Source: Lactiplantibacillus nangangensis (GTDB lineage: Bacteria; Bacillota; Bacilli; Lactobacillales; Lactobacillaceae). Taken from it: 64,000 nt of DNA. The notes under the pieces were generated by a model. It made no database searches and was not told the origin of the DNA. It saw only the letters and a list, made by a program, of their open reading frames with translations. The stretch is taken from positions 1 to 64,000 of the forward strand of contig NZ_BJDI01000001.1 of NCBI RefSeq assembly GCF_005405065.1, read 5' to 3'. Below, in pieces: positions 8,455-16,768 of the stretch. The position numbers and the translations under genes are program-made. The number at the start of each line of letters is the position of its first letter. The stretch's first letter is position 1.

Positions 8455-8600
8455 TCAAATATTCGTGGTTCTGCCTCCCAGCTAACTGGAAGTCCCCACG
8501 CGTTAATTTCCGACTAGCAATCGGTACACCCCTCCGAGATTGATTCCTCGGAGCACTCAGTACCCTTATTAAATAAGGTTTAATCGGCATTGTCTGCAGA
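8455..8600 (-). promoter_or_regulatory. hairpin-rich 5' leader of the BCCT gene
   Basis: Between the BCCT start and about 8600 the minus strand holds three consecutive perfect or near-perfect hairpins: 8532-8553 (CTCCGAG arms), 8510-8524 (CCGAC/GTCGG type) and 8475-8492 (CTTCCAG/CTGGGAG), plus a small CTTATTTAATAAG hairpin near 8565. There is no reading frame and no terminator T run. I could not match it to a known riboswitch; the AGGGGTG block and target class leave c-di-AMP sensing as one untested possibility. Confidence 0.35.
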
Positions 8601-8740
8601 ACTCGGTTTGTGCTAACTCAAAATCAGTAGCAGAATTTCCTTCTTTCCGTTGGTTGAATTCCGCGGGACGCCATACTGACAATTTTTAATTGCATAATCT
8701 ACGTTGGTATTCACCATATTTAGCGCTGATAGCTAGTGCA

Positions 8741-8990
8741 AGAGTGTGAGCTGACACGGGTTGCGACTGAGCATTAGGCTAACTAGGTAAGTACTCGGTG
8801 CTTTTCCGAGTAATTGCCTAGTTACCCTAAGCGGAGGTCGCAGTGTCGGCGAGCACGTTTCTACTATAATAGTCGAAACGTGCTTACTCAGGCAGCGGGC
8901 TCCGCTTGCTACGCCAATCACAGAATGCCAAGAACGCATTATGTGATTAGCTAGGCAATGCTCACCAGCTCCCGCCTTCGCGCACACTCT
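8741..8990. repeat. multi-hairpin intergenic repeat element
   Basis: A GC-richer 250-bp island in an AT-rich gap. It is closed by AGAGTGTG (8741-8748) and CACACTCT (8983-8990). Inside are perfect hairpins: 8780-8824 (TAACTAGG/CCTAGTTA plus ACTCGG/CCGAGT), 8852-8884 (AGCACGTTTC/GAAACGTGCT), 8895-8905 and 8917-8947 (ATCACA/TGTGAT). An open frame crosses it on the minus strand, but the composition is that of a folded element. From memory, similar frames recur as spurious hypothetical proteins in L. plantarum genomes, which suggests a dispersed repeat. Confidence 0.6.
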
Positions 8991-9113
8991 GACACACAAC
9001 GTAACGATCAAATTGTTACATTCAATATCTTGCTAATGGATAACCCCCTTGAATTTATCAGATAAGTTAGTTGCATGCAGTCACCTAGCAAGTTTAAATG
9101 GTGCCATCATACA

Positions 9114-9213
9114 CAAAAAGGTCGCACGACAGGGTAACAAGTTACCACCTGTACAGCGCGACACCGCTAATACAAATGCTGATTTCAGTATTTATTCTGA
9201 TATCTGATATTCA
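9114..9213 (-). ncRNA. small RNA candidate, about 95-100 nt
   Basis: Minus strand: -35 TTTACA (9242-9247), 16-nt spacer, -10 TATACT (9220-9225). About 50 nt downstream a long stem starts (GTCGC, ACAGG and GTAAC arms at 9121-9162) and is followed by TTTTTG at 9114-9119, a good intrinsic terminator. No frame of useful size lies between. The unit is therefore a promoter-terminator pair around roughly 100 nt, antisense to nothing annotated. Confidence 0.45.
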
Positions 9214-9248
9214 TCTATTAGTATACTAGCATTAGAAAATATGTAAAA

Positions 9249-9308
9249 TAACCGGTTTGACGGGCGTTTAAGCCTATCACGATAAGCTTAAGCCACCTTT
9301 TAACCGGT
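9249..9308. repeat. 60-bp imperfect palindrome
   Basis: AACCGGT arms (about 9250-9256 and 9302-9308) enclose a second inverted repeat GTTTAAGC/GCTTAAGC. T runs follow on the plus side (TTTTTACC), so it could be a weak terminator or a regulator site upstream of the metal ATPase. Confidence 0.35.
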
Positions 9309-9366
9309 CATTTTTACCGATTTTTCAGAAAATAAATCTTCTTTTCCGCAAATTATTATGTTTTGT

Positions 9367-9381
9367 TTAGAACCATTCTTA
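9367..9381 (+). promoter_or_regulatory. PerR-like box (weak)
   Basis: TTAGAACCATTCTTA resembles the PerR consensus TTATAATNATTATAA with four mismatches. It is located just upstream of the metal ATPase promoter. Suggestive only because P1B-4 ATPases such as PfeT are PerR-controlled in Bacillus. Confidence 0.2.
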
Positions 9382-9391
9382 TCTGTTTAAA

Positions 9392-9420
9392 TTAACGATG
9401 TTTAGTGTTAACATTATGCT
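9392..9420 (+). promoter_or_regulatory. promoter of the metal ATPase
   Basis: TTAACG (9392-9397), 17-nt spacer, TATGCT (9415-9420), 45 bp before the start codon. Confidence 0.5.
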
Positions 9421-9465
9421 AATCACAAAGGAACCGGTTACAAAATTCAAGAGGAGGGATTATCA

Positions 9466-11304
9466 ATGCGACATTATTACAAATTAACTTTAACTGTTAG
9501 TGTCGGAATTGTGGCATTAATCTTAGAATTTGGCTTACATCAACAGTTAGCCGCACAAATAATCATTACTTTGACGGGGTCAATCATGGCCCTCTCCATG
9601 TTTGTTGAAATGGTCAAAACATTACGTTCAGGGAAATATGGGGTCGATTTGCTCGCCATTACCGCAATTGTGGCGACCTTAGCCGTTAGTGAATACTGGG
9701 CCGGCCTCGTTGTTTTGATCATGCTGACTGGTGGGGATTCGTTGGAAGACTACGCCGCTAAACGTGCCAGCACCGAGCTAAAGGCTTTATTGGATAACTC
9801 GCCACGGACTGCCCACCGACTTGTCAATGGTCAACTGACCGATATCGCGGTTGAAGATGCGAACGTTTCAGACCAACTCGTCGTCAAACCAGGTGAGCTC
9901 GTCCCCGTCGATGGTCATTTAATCGATGGTACTGCCCTGTTTGATGAATCTTCCTTAACCGGTGAATCCAAACCAGTTGAAAAAGTTGTGGGTGACGACT
10001 TAATGTCTGGGGCCGTTAACGGCGACAGTGCTGTCACGATGGTCGTTGACAAAGTCGCAGCCGACAGTCAGTATCAACAACTGGTTAAATTAGTCAAAGA
10101 ATCTGAAGCTCGCCCAGCTAAATTCGTTCGGCTGGCTGACCGCTATGCAGTCCCATTTACCCTCGTCGCTTACGTCATTGCTGGTGTCGCTTGGGCCATG
10201 AGTGGTGACCCGCATCGCTTTGCCGAAGTTTTGGTTGTCGCCTCCCCTTGTCCATTGATTCTAGCGGCACCCGTTGCGCTAGTCTCTGGGATGAGTCGTA
10301 CGAGTCGAAATGGGATCGTCGTTAAAACTGGGGATATGTTGGAAAAATTGTCCACCGCTAAATCTGCCGCCTTTGATAAGACCGGGACGATTACGAGTGG
10401 CCAATTGACCGTTAATAAAATTGTGCCTCAAGCAGCCTTTACCGCTGAGACCGTTTTACATTTAGCCGCCAGTGCTGAACAAAATTCTAGTCATATTTTG
10501 GCGCGTTCGATTGTTAAATATGCCAACGATACGCCATTAAGCCCAGCCAATGACTTAGCCGAAGTCACCGGGAACGGGGTCACGGCTCAAGTTGATGATC
10601 ACGAAGTCAAGGTCGGAAAATTAAGCTTCGTTGACCCAGAAACGGCTCAAAAGCCCTTAGCAGAAACCGCCATTTATGTGGCAATCGATGGTCACTACGC
10701 TGGCTACATTACCTTTATCGATAATGTCCGGCCAGAAGCCATCGCCACGTTGCAAGCCTTACACGCAGAAGGCGTTAAAAACGTCATGATGCTCACGGGG
10801 GATCAACGCGCGATTGCGGATAAAATCGCCACTGAAGTTGGCATCGATACCGTGCAAGCGGACTTGCTGCCAGCCGATAAAATCAAAAACTTAAAAACCA
10901 TTCCCAAAGCTGGTCGCCCCGTGATCATGGTCGGCGACGGTGTTAACGACGCCCCTTCTTTAGCGGTTGCCGATGTTGGCATCGCCATGGGGGCTCATGG
11001 TTCCACGGCGGCAAGTGAATCGGCCGACGTCGTCATTTTAAAAGACGACCTCAGCCGCGTCGTCACGGCCATTCAAATTGCTAAGGATACGATGGCCGTG
11101 GCAAAACAGTCCGTTTGGATTGGGATTGCCATTTGTACAATTTTGATGCTGATCGCCAGTTCCGGGATTATTCCTGCGCTCTTTGGGGCCATGCTCCAAG
11201 AAGTCGTCGATACGGTTTCAATTTTATGGGCACTCCGCGCTTTACGTGACCGGCCGCGCCTAGCCATCAAAGCTGCACCAACCAAAACAATTCGTCAAAA
11301 TTAA
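9466..11304 (+). CDS. heavy-metal P1B-type ATPase (SPC motif)
   Basis: 612-residue cation-exporting ATPase without an N-terminal metal-binding domain. Motifs in order: membrane segments, TGES (LTGESKPVE) in the actuator, SPCP in the translocation helix, DKTGT phosphorylation site, SSHILA in place of SEHPLA in the nucleotide domain, and GDGVNDAPS. SPC rather than CPC/CPH places it in the P1B-4 group (Co, Fe, Zn or Cd efflux), and the late EVVDT stretch corresponds to the HEG-x-T helix of that group in diverged form. Start ATG 9466 follows a strong AGAGGAGGG. It has its own promoter. The exact metal is unknown; Fe(II) or Zn efflux is a guess. Confidence 0.9.
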   Translation: MRHYYKLTLTVSVGIVALILEFGLHQQLAAQIIITLTGSIMALSMFVEMVKTLRSGKYGVDLLAITAIVATLAVSEYWAGLVVLIMLTGGDSLEDYAAKRASTELKALLDNSPRTAHRLVNGQLTDIAVEDANVSDQLVVKPGELVPVDGHLIDGTALFDESSLTGESKPVEKVVGDDLMSGAVNGDSAVTMVVDKVAADSQYQQLVKLVKESEARPAKFVRLADRYAVPFTLVAYVIAGVAWAMSGDPHRFAEVLVVASPCPLILAAPVALVSGMSRTSRNGIVVKTGDMLEKLSTAKSAAFDKTGTITSGQLTVNKIVPQAAFTAETVLHLAASAEQNSSHILARSIVKYANDTPLSPANDLAEVTGNGVTAQVDDHEVKVGKLSFVDPETAQKPLAETAIYVAIDGHYAGYITFIDNVRPEAIATLQALHAEGVKNVMMLTGDQRAIADKIATEVGIDTVQADLLPADKIKNLKTIPKAGRPVIMVGDGVNDAPSLAVADVGIAMGAHGSTAASESADVVILKDDLSRVVTAIQIAKDTMAVAKQSVWIGIAICTILMLIASSGIIPALFGAMLQEVVDTVSILWALRALRDRPRLAIKAAPTKTIRQN

Positions 11305-11343
11305 TGATCGAATTGTGGTAAGCTGGAATGAAACGAAACGGAC

Positions 11344-11529
11344 GTGATTGACTTGCCTAAATGGGTCCTCGATTGGTCAGAAGGCTCCCTAATTTTTATC
11401 GTAGTCCTGACACTAGTTTCCGTAATCTTACTAAACGTACCCTTACGTGAAACCATTCCAGTCGACTTTTTCTATATGCTAATAACTTTTTACTTTGCTT
11501 GGCGTCGCAGCAAACGCTCAAAATCATAA
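11344..11529 (+). CDS. small membrane protein, unknown
   Basis: About 61 residues with two hydrophobic segments (residues 15-31 and 40-52) and a basic tail (RRSKRSKS). It follows the metal ATPase by 40 bp, and no terminator separates them, so it may be co-transcribed. The start is uncertain: GTG 11344 has only a weak site, TTG 11353 is an alternative. No family recognised. Confidence 0.5.
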   Translation: MIDLPKWVLDWSEGSLIFIVVLTLVSVILLNVPLRETIPVDFFYMLITFYFAWRRSKRSKS

Positions 11530-11535
11530 CTCATC

Positions 11536-11588
11536 AAAAAACAGCCGCTCATCCTAGAAAATCTTTTCTTGGATGAGCGGCTGTTTTA
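11536..11588. terminator. bidirectional terminator
   Basis: Perfect CAGCCGCTCATCC / GGATGAGCGGCTG stem with A and T runs on the two sides. Confidence 0.92.
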
Positions 11589-11600
11589 GTTGTGCCGCAT

Positions 11601-13277
11601 TTATTTAATTTCAACTGGGATAAAGTCAAAGGACTCATAATCAAACAATCCACGATCCGTTAATTTCAAGGTTGGAATGACAGGTAAAGTTAAGAAAGAC
11701 AGGGTGATAAATGGATCAAATGGAATGTCAGTTTCACAAATTTGATTATATGCCGCTTTGATCGTTGCCAATTGTTCGGCTGCAACTTGGTAAGCACTCG
11801 CTGATAATAGTCCGCCAATCGCTAGTGGCATATTAGCCATAATCTGCTCATCATCCGCCACTGCAATGCCACCGTTAGTCTTGGTGATTTGGTCGATGGC
11901 ACGTAAAATTGCCAAATCTGACGTCCCAACCGCTACGATATTATGCGCATCATGTGCGACGGAGCCCGCCACAGCACCGTGTTTTAATTGAAAGCCATGG
12001 ACCAAGCCAACCCCCACACGGCCGGTATTTTTATGCCGTTCAACAACGACCATTTTCAAAATATCTTGTTGTAGGTCTGGTTGGAAGACGCCATCCGCGA
12101 CCGGCACGTCGCAAACTAAATGATCCGTTTCAATATGGTTCGGTTGCACGCCAATCACATTCACATGACCAGTCGTTAAAGGTAAGTTCAACTGGGCTAA
12201 AGTCGCATGCTGATGAATCCGTGTGGCGGTAAATGGTAACGGCTGAGTCTTGGCTTCCGAAGTGAGCCACTGACCGTTTTTCATGGTACGGGCCACTTTG
12301 ACCTGCGTCACATCATCTAAGACGACTAAATCGGCCAACTTGCCAGCAGTTAAACTGCCGCGATCGTTGAGTCGATGGGCTAACGCCGCATGATAACTTG
12401 CGAGCGTATAGGCTAAAGCGGGGCGCATGCCACTTTGAATCGCCAATTTGACGTTGTAATCGATTGACCCTTCCGTCATCAGATCAGCAATCGTTTTATC
12501 ATCCGTACAAAAGGCAAAACGACCCGCATTAGCTTCTGTAACGGCGCCAATCGTGCCTAACACATCCCGTTCAACCGTGCCCTCACGTAAAAAGACCCAC
12601 ATACCTGCTTTGACCCGGTCTAACGCTTCAGCCACCGTCGTACATTCGTGGTCAGTATCTAGGCCGGCGTTGCGCATCACGTTTAATTGATGGGGATTCA
12701 AACCTGCCGCATGGCCATCCGCATGATAGCCGTGGGCGTTGGCATCACGAATCTTTGCCAGTGTATCTTGATCACCTCGCTCGACAGCGCCGTAATCCAT
12801 CACTTCGGCCAAGCCGTGCACTTCTGGTTCAGCATATAATGGCCGCAAATCTGCCGCATGCAAAGTCGCACCATTATCATCAAATGGCACACACGGAACT
12901 GAGGATGGCAACATGAAAAAGACATCTAGTGGGGTCTGTCGCGCATCATCAATTAAATACTGAATGCCCGCGGTCCCGGCAACGTTCGCTAACTCATGTG
13001 GATCAGTCGCAATCGCCGTAACGCCATGTTTCAGCAAAACTTTGCCCAGTTCACTCGGTGCCACCATGGCACTTTCCATGTGGACGTGCGCATCGATCAT
13101 GCCAGGGACGATCCATTTGCCAGTCGCATTATACTGTTGCGCCGCCACATACGGTTCATCCTTTAAATTACTAATGATCTGCCCATTTTTAATCCACAAA
13201 CTAGTCGCCTCAAACTCACGCGTTAAGACGTTCAACACTTGCGCACCAGTGATCACCAAATCTACTTTTTCTGTCAA
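11601..13277 (-). CDS. ade: adenine deaminase
   Basis: 558-residue Ade-type adenine deaminase (adenine to hypoxanthine plus ammonia), a metal-dependent amidohydrolase of purine salvage. Seen: IDAHVHMESAM (first metal site), TDPHELANV, GHAAGL, DTDHECTT, and the C-terminal Ade domain with VAVGTSD and GGIAVADDEQ. Length is close to the usual 570-590. Start TTG 13277 follows AGAAGGAG by six bases; an upstream in-frame GTG lies inside the riboswitch terminator and is excluded. A guanine-class purine riboswitch with terminator immediately precedes the gene, so transcription should fall when guanine or hypoxanthine is plentiful. Confidence 0.95.
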   Translation of the reverse strand: MTEKVDLVITGAQVLNVLTREFEATSLWIKNGQIISNLKDEPYVAAQQYNATGKWIVPGMIDAHVHMESAMVAPSELGKVLLKHGVTAIATDPHELANVAGTAGIQYLIDDARQTPLDVFFMLPSSVPCVPFDDNGATLHAADLRPLYAEPEVHGLAEVMDYGAVERGDQDTLAKIRDANAHGYHADGHAAGLNPHQLNVMRNAGLDTDHECTTVAEALDRVKAGMWVFLREGTVERDVLGTIGAVTEANAGRFAFCTDDKTIADLMTEGSIDYNVKLAIQSGMRPALAYTLASYHAALAHRLNDRGSLTAGKLADLVVLDDVTQVKVARTMKNGQWLTSEAKTQPLPFTATRIHQHATLAQLNLPLTTGHVNVIGVQPNHIETDHLVCDVPVADGVFQPDLQQDILKMVVVERHKNTGRVGVGLVHGFQLKHGAVAGSVAHDAHNIVAVGTSDLAILRAIDQITKTNGGIAVADDEQIMANMPLAIGGLLSASAYQVAAEQLATIKAAYNQICETDIPFDPFITLSFLTLPVIPTLKLTDRGLFDYESFDFIPVEIK

Positions 13278-13302
13278 AATCTGCTCCTTCTGCCTATTCA
13301 GA

Positions 13303-13357
13303 AAGAAAAAGAGCCGACTGCAATCCACGGCAAAAAGCGCGCGAATGACATCGGCTC
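13303..13357 (-). terminator. riboswitch-controlled terminator before ade
   Basis: GAGCCGA (13351-13357) pairs with TCGGCTC (13311-13317), followed by T5 on the minus strand. This is the expression platform of the purine riboswitch. Confidence 0.8.
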
Positions 13358-13361
13358 AATT

Positions 13362-13428
13362 CGCTTATAGTCCAACATTTACGGTGCTGGGTAGAAACTC
13401 GCCATCCTTATCATGGCATTATATAGGC
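13362..13428 (-). promoter_or_regulatory. purine riboswitch, guanine/hypoxanthine class
   Basis: Minus strand carries the conserved aptamer blocks in order: TATATAAT, GTTTCTACC, CCGTAAA and GGACTATA. The two hairpins with pairing loops (P2, P3) lie between them. The ligand-contact base in J3/1 is C (GACTATA), as in guanine-sensing xpt aptamers; adenine sensors have T (GATTAT). It controls ade through the downstream terminator. Confidence 0.92.
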
Positions 13429-13706
13429 AATTAATTTAGTTAATGGTTTTTGTTTGTCAGTAACCTTAGCAGAATTCAGGCGCAATTGCAAACACGAACA
13501 TTGATTTGACCGAATAACCAAGCCCAATCTCAGTAAAACCGTAACCAATTGAGATGACGACTACCGTTTAGCCGCATCCAAACAGGTTAGTATCCGGATT
13601 TCACAACCGTTTGTCGTTGCTTTCACTCGGTAGACCGGCTATGATGTTGATAATTAATCGCATTTAAATTTAATTAACTAATTAATTTTATAAGGAGCCA
13701 TCGCTC

Positions 13707-14804
13707 ATGATGATGATGAATAATCCCACAATGTTGTCCTATATTCGCCGCGAACAAACAGTACTCGGCAATTTATTAACGGCCTATCCAACCGCGACCT
13801 CCCAAGCGCTGGCCAATGTCCCGGCAACTACCGCACACTGGTTGATTTTAACCAATGCTTCCAGTTTAAATGCCGCCAAAAGCGCGCGGCCGTATATGCA
13901 AAAAACAGCCAATCTTCAAGTTGACGTCGTTGACGCTGCCGCCTATTTAAACTATGGACATGTCAATCCAGCCATCGACACCATTATCGGCATTTCACTC
14001 AGCGGGTCAGACCCACTCACTCTGGCCGCTGTTAAGAAAGCCCAAACTAGTAGCAACGCCACGACAATTGCCATGACCGCACAACTGGAAAGTCCACTCG
14101 TGACGTTAGCGCAAACAAGCTTTAACTTGCTGACTGGCAAAGAAACCATTCCATACATTACACTCAGTTACAACGCCATCGTGCTCGCACTGATGTTTTT
14201 AAGTTTACGGAGTGCCGCCGACCGTGACTTGCTCACAAAATTAGCCGCCAACCAGGAACTCGATGATTTCGGCTTGATCATTGAGCATATCAATGAAACA
14301 ATTCAACGCGCCAATGACTATTATCGGAAATTTACGATTGACTTCGGTCTTGCCACCGAGTTTACAAGTATCGGTGCCAGCAGTTTAGCGGGCACCTTAA
14401 CTGAAATGGAAACGAAATTTACGGAAATCGTTCGCGTTCCGACGCACGGCTATACACTGTCTGAATTTACCCATGGCGGCTATCTCGGTGCTCACGAAAC
14501 GCACCGCCAATTCTATCTAGAGATGTCCACGCAGCCAGACGTTATGCTAGCACTACAAGCGGTCAAAGCCTACGAATCCCGGTTGACACCACACATTTAC
14601 ACAATCAGCTTTACTGGTGAACAGCCGGAAATTAACGACGAACAAACGTTGCAACTTTATCCAATTGAAGATGGCTTGAAAGTGCCACTCTTAGCCATTA
14701 TTCCATTCCAAGTGCTCGCTTGGTTCATTGCCAAGGCTAAGGGTATCAATTTATCGCACCCCATTTTCGACGACTTCCAAACTAACTTAACTCCTGAAAA
14801 GTAA
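13707..14804 (+). CDS. SIS-domain sugar isomerase/deglycase-like protein
   Basis: 365-residue cytoplasmic protein with two SIS domains, similar in layout to the isomerase half of GlmS and to AgaS/FrlB-type enzymes that handle amino-sugar phosphates. Seen: LTNASSLNAA and GISLSGSDPLTL in the first SIS domain (phosphate-binding Ser loop), SIGASSLAGT in the second, and TLSEFTHGGYLG equivalent to the GlmS ELSEFRHGP stretch. AAGGAG lies nine bases before ATG 13707; the three following ATG codons make the exact start uncertain by a few residues. It stands alone, without a PTS or kinase next to it, so the substrate is open. Confidence 0.75.
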   Translation: MMMMNNPTMLSYIRREQTVLGNLLTAYPTATSQALANVPATTAHWLILTNASSLNAAKSARPYMQKTANLQVDVVDAAAYLNYGHVNPAIDTIIGISLSGSDPLTLAAVKKAQTSSNATTIAMTAQLESPLVTLAQTSFNLLTGKETIPYITLSYNAIVLALMFLSLRSAADRDLLTKLAANQELDDFGLIIEHINETIQRANDYYRKFTIDFGLATEFTSIGASSLAGTLTEMETKFTEIVRVPTHGYTLSEFTHGGYLGAHETHRQFYLEMSTQPDVMLALQAVKAYESRLTPHIYTISFTGEQPEINDEQTLQLYPIEDGLKVPLLAIIPFQVLAWFIAKAKGINLSHPIFDDFQTNLTPEK

Positions 14805-14814
14805 GCAAGCATTA

Positions 14815-14857
14815 AAAAATACCAGCGCCGGTCATTATAACTCGCGCTGGTATTTTT
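14815..14857. terminator. bidirectional terminator
   Basis: ATACCAGCGC/GCGCTGGTAT perfect stem with A6 and T5 flanks. Confidence 0.9.
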
Positions 14858-14895
14858 AGTTATCACTCAGTGTTTAGCGTCTCTATCACTATAAA

Positions 14896-16326
14896 TTAGT
14901 TAATTTCAGTCGCTTGAGTAACTTTAGCCTGTGCAGACTTGGATTGACCCACATGCGCTAACCCGACACCGGTAAAGCCACTGATGATAGAAATAATTGG
15001 GCAAAGTAGACTGAAGAAAGCAAATGGCAAGTACTGAACCGTTGGGACCCCTAACGTCGTGGTTAAAAAGACCCCACCAACACCCCATGGCACTAAGTAG
15101 TTGATGACTGTCCCACCATCCTCCAGCACACGACCTAAGGATTGATCCGCTAAGCCACCGTCGTTAAAGGCCTTACGAAAGGCCCGGCCGGGTAAGATAA
15201 TAGATAGGAATTGTTCCCCGACAAAGACATTGACGCCGATACAAGTGAGAATTCCGGCTGTAATCAATTTGCCGTCACTCGTTAAGCGTTTCGCAATTGG
15301 GGTCATGATTTGACCGATTAAACCAAATTTCATCAACAACCCACCAAGTGACAACGTGACAACAATCAGTGCCACCATACTCATCATGCTGACGATACCG
15401 CCCCGTGATAACAATGTATCCACACTCGTGTTACCCGTTTTAGAAACAAAGCCGGTATTAATAATTCCCGCTAACTTCGTCATGGTGATTTTCGGTTGTT
15501 CAACTAAAATTAAGCCCGCTGAAACAAAGATGTTTAAGAGCATCGTTGGAATGGCCGGCATTTTAAAGCCAGCACAAACGAAAACTAAGATAATTGGCAA
15601 TAATGATAATGCGGAAATACTGAAGTTACCAGTCAAGACTGCGACCGTTTCATTAATCTTGGCTAAACTGACATTGGCATTGTCATGCCCTAGGATGGCA
15701 AACAATCCGAGGCTGATCACCCCAGCTGGTAGCGTCGTCCAGAGTAAGTGTTTGATATGGGCAAATAAATCCGTATCAACGACCGCCGAAGCCAGATTAT
15801 TCGTTTCAGATAATGGGGAAAGTTTGTCACCAAAAATACCGCCACTGATAATTGCGCCTGCGACTAATGCTGGATTCAGGTTCATCGTGACCCCCATGCC
15901 GAAGAAGGCGATTCCAACTGTTGAGGTTACGGTAAAGGCACTGCCGACTGCGGCACCGACTAACGTACAAACGATGAAGACTGATGGCAAGAACCACTGA
16001 ATATTGATCAGCTTAAAGCCAATCACCATCAACGTTGGAATCGTGCCGGCAGCGATCCAGGTGGAAATCATCGCGCCAATGAGAATAAAAATAAAGATGG
16101 GAATAATCCCTTGATCGATACCTTCCTTAATACCGGCATTCACTGCTGACCAAGGAAAGCCACGCAACATGGCCCAAGCAGTCACAACGCCCATGGCAAG
16201 TAACACGGGAACTTGAGGTGACAAACCGAACCCAATAACACCAAGGCTCATAATGCCTAACACAACTAATAAGACAATGACTGCTTCTAAGGTACTAATT
16301 TTTGGGGTGCTTTTGGTTTTATTCAT
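14896..16326 (-). CDS. nhaC: NhaC-family transporter, probable tyrosine/amino-acid transporter
   Basis: 476-residue membrane protein with about eleven helices. GGIFGDKLSPLSETNN is the diagnostic NhaC stretch (Asp and Ser of the ion site), and the EDGGTVINYLVPWGVGG block supports the family. NhaC members include Na+/H+ antiporters, MleN malate-lactate exchangers and predicted tyrosine transporters. The T-box leader in front argues strongly for an amino-acid role over pH homeostasis, because T-boxes read uncharged tRNA. Start ATG 16326; an AGGAGTT ribosome site is seen on the minus strand. Confidence 0.85.
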   Translation of the reverse strand: MNKTKSTPKISTLEAVIVLLVVLGIMSLGVIGFGLSPQVPVLLAMGVVTAWAMLRGFPWSAVNAGIKEGIDQGIIPIFIFILIGAMISTWIAAGTIPTLMVIGFKLINIQWFLPSVFIVCTLVGAAVGSAFTVTSTVGIAFFGMGVTMNLNPALVAGAIISGGIFGDKLSPLSETNNLASAVVDTDLFAHIKHLLWTTLPAGVISLGLFAILGHDNANVSLAKINETVAVLTGNFSISALSLLPIILVFVCAGFKMPAIPTMLLNIFVSAGLILVEQPKITMTKLAGIINTGFVSKTGNTSVDTLLSRGGIVSMMSMVALIVVTLSLGGLLMKFGLIGQIMTPIAKRLTSDGKLITAGILTCIGVNVFVGEQFLSIILPGRAFRKAFNDGGLADQSLGRVLEDGGTVINYLVPWGVGGVFLTTTLGVPTVQYLPFAFFSLLCPIISIISGFTGVGLAHVGQSKSAQAKVTQATEIN

Positions 16327-16435
16327 GATTAATAACTCCTTTAATCAAAGCTTCAGTAACAACCAACTAGCAGACCCAATATCGCGCAATCCCACCACAA
16401 CGTTTAATTTCCATCCTAATCATCCTCTTCTATAC

Positions 16436-16660
16436 AAAAAATCGCCCCCATTGTTCGTTAGAACAACAGGGACGATTAGACTAGTCGCGGTACCACCCAG
16501 GTTGAGGATTCATTAAAAAATCCCCCACTCACTAGAAGATAACGGTTCTAGTTATTACCCGTTCAAATCTGAAACTCCGCTACCGTATTTCAACCACAGC
16601 TCCTGATCGGTTCGCAGCAACCACCGACTTCCTGACACCCAGACCTGCATCTACTTGATG
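16436..16660 (-). promoter_or_regulatory. T-box riboswitch before nhaC
   Basis: Minus strand: T-box sequence TGGGTGGTACCGCG (16486-16499) precedes a terminator hairpin (16441-16456 with 16461-16476) and T6. Upstream are Stem I elements: AGTAG near 16651-16655, GGTGGTTGCTGCGAACC in the distal part, and the specifier region TTGAAATACGG. Read as GAA-codon this gives ATA; one base further it gives TAC (16585-16587), Tyr. Tyr is preferred because NhaC-type transporters under Tyr T-boxes are known from comparative work, but the register is not certain. Confidence 0.88.
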
Positions 16661-16768
16661 TAACGTTTAACGTTCGCTTATTAACTTGTGATTAACAATA
16701 CCACCGTTATTTTTAATCGTCAAGCCATATCTTTAATCTTTTTCTAATTTAGCAGTCAGCCACCCAAC

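Noticed and set aside
8733-9011. 92-residue frame across the first repeat
   Set aside because: The frame follows perfect palindromes; no ribosome site; fits a folded repeat better.
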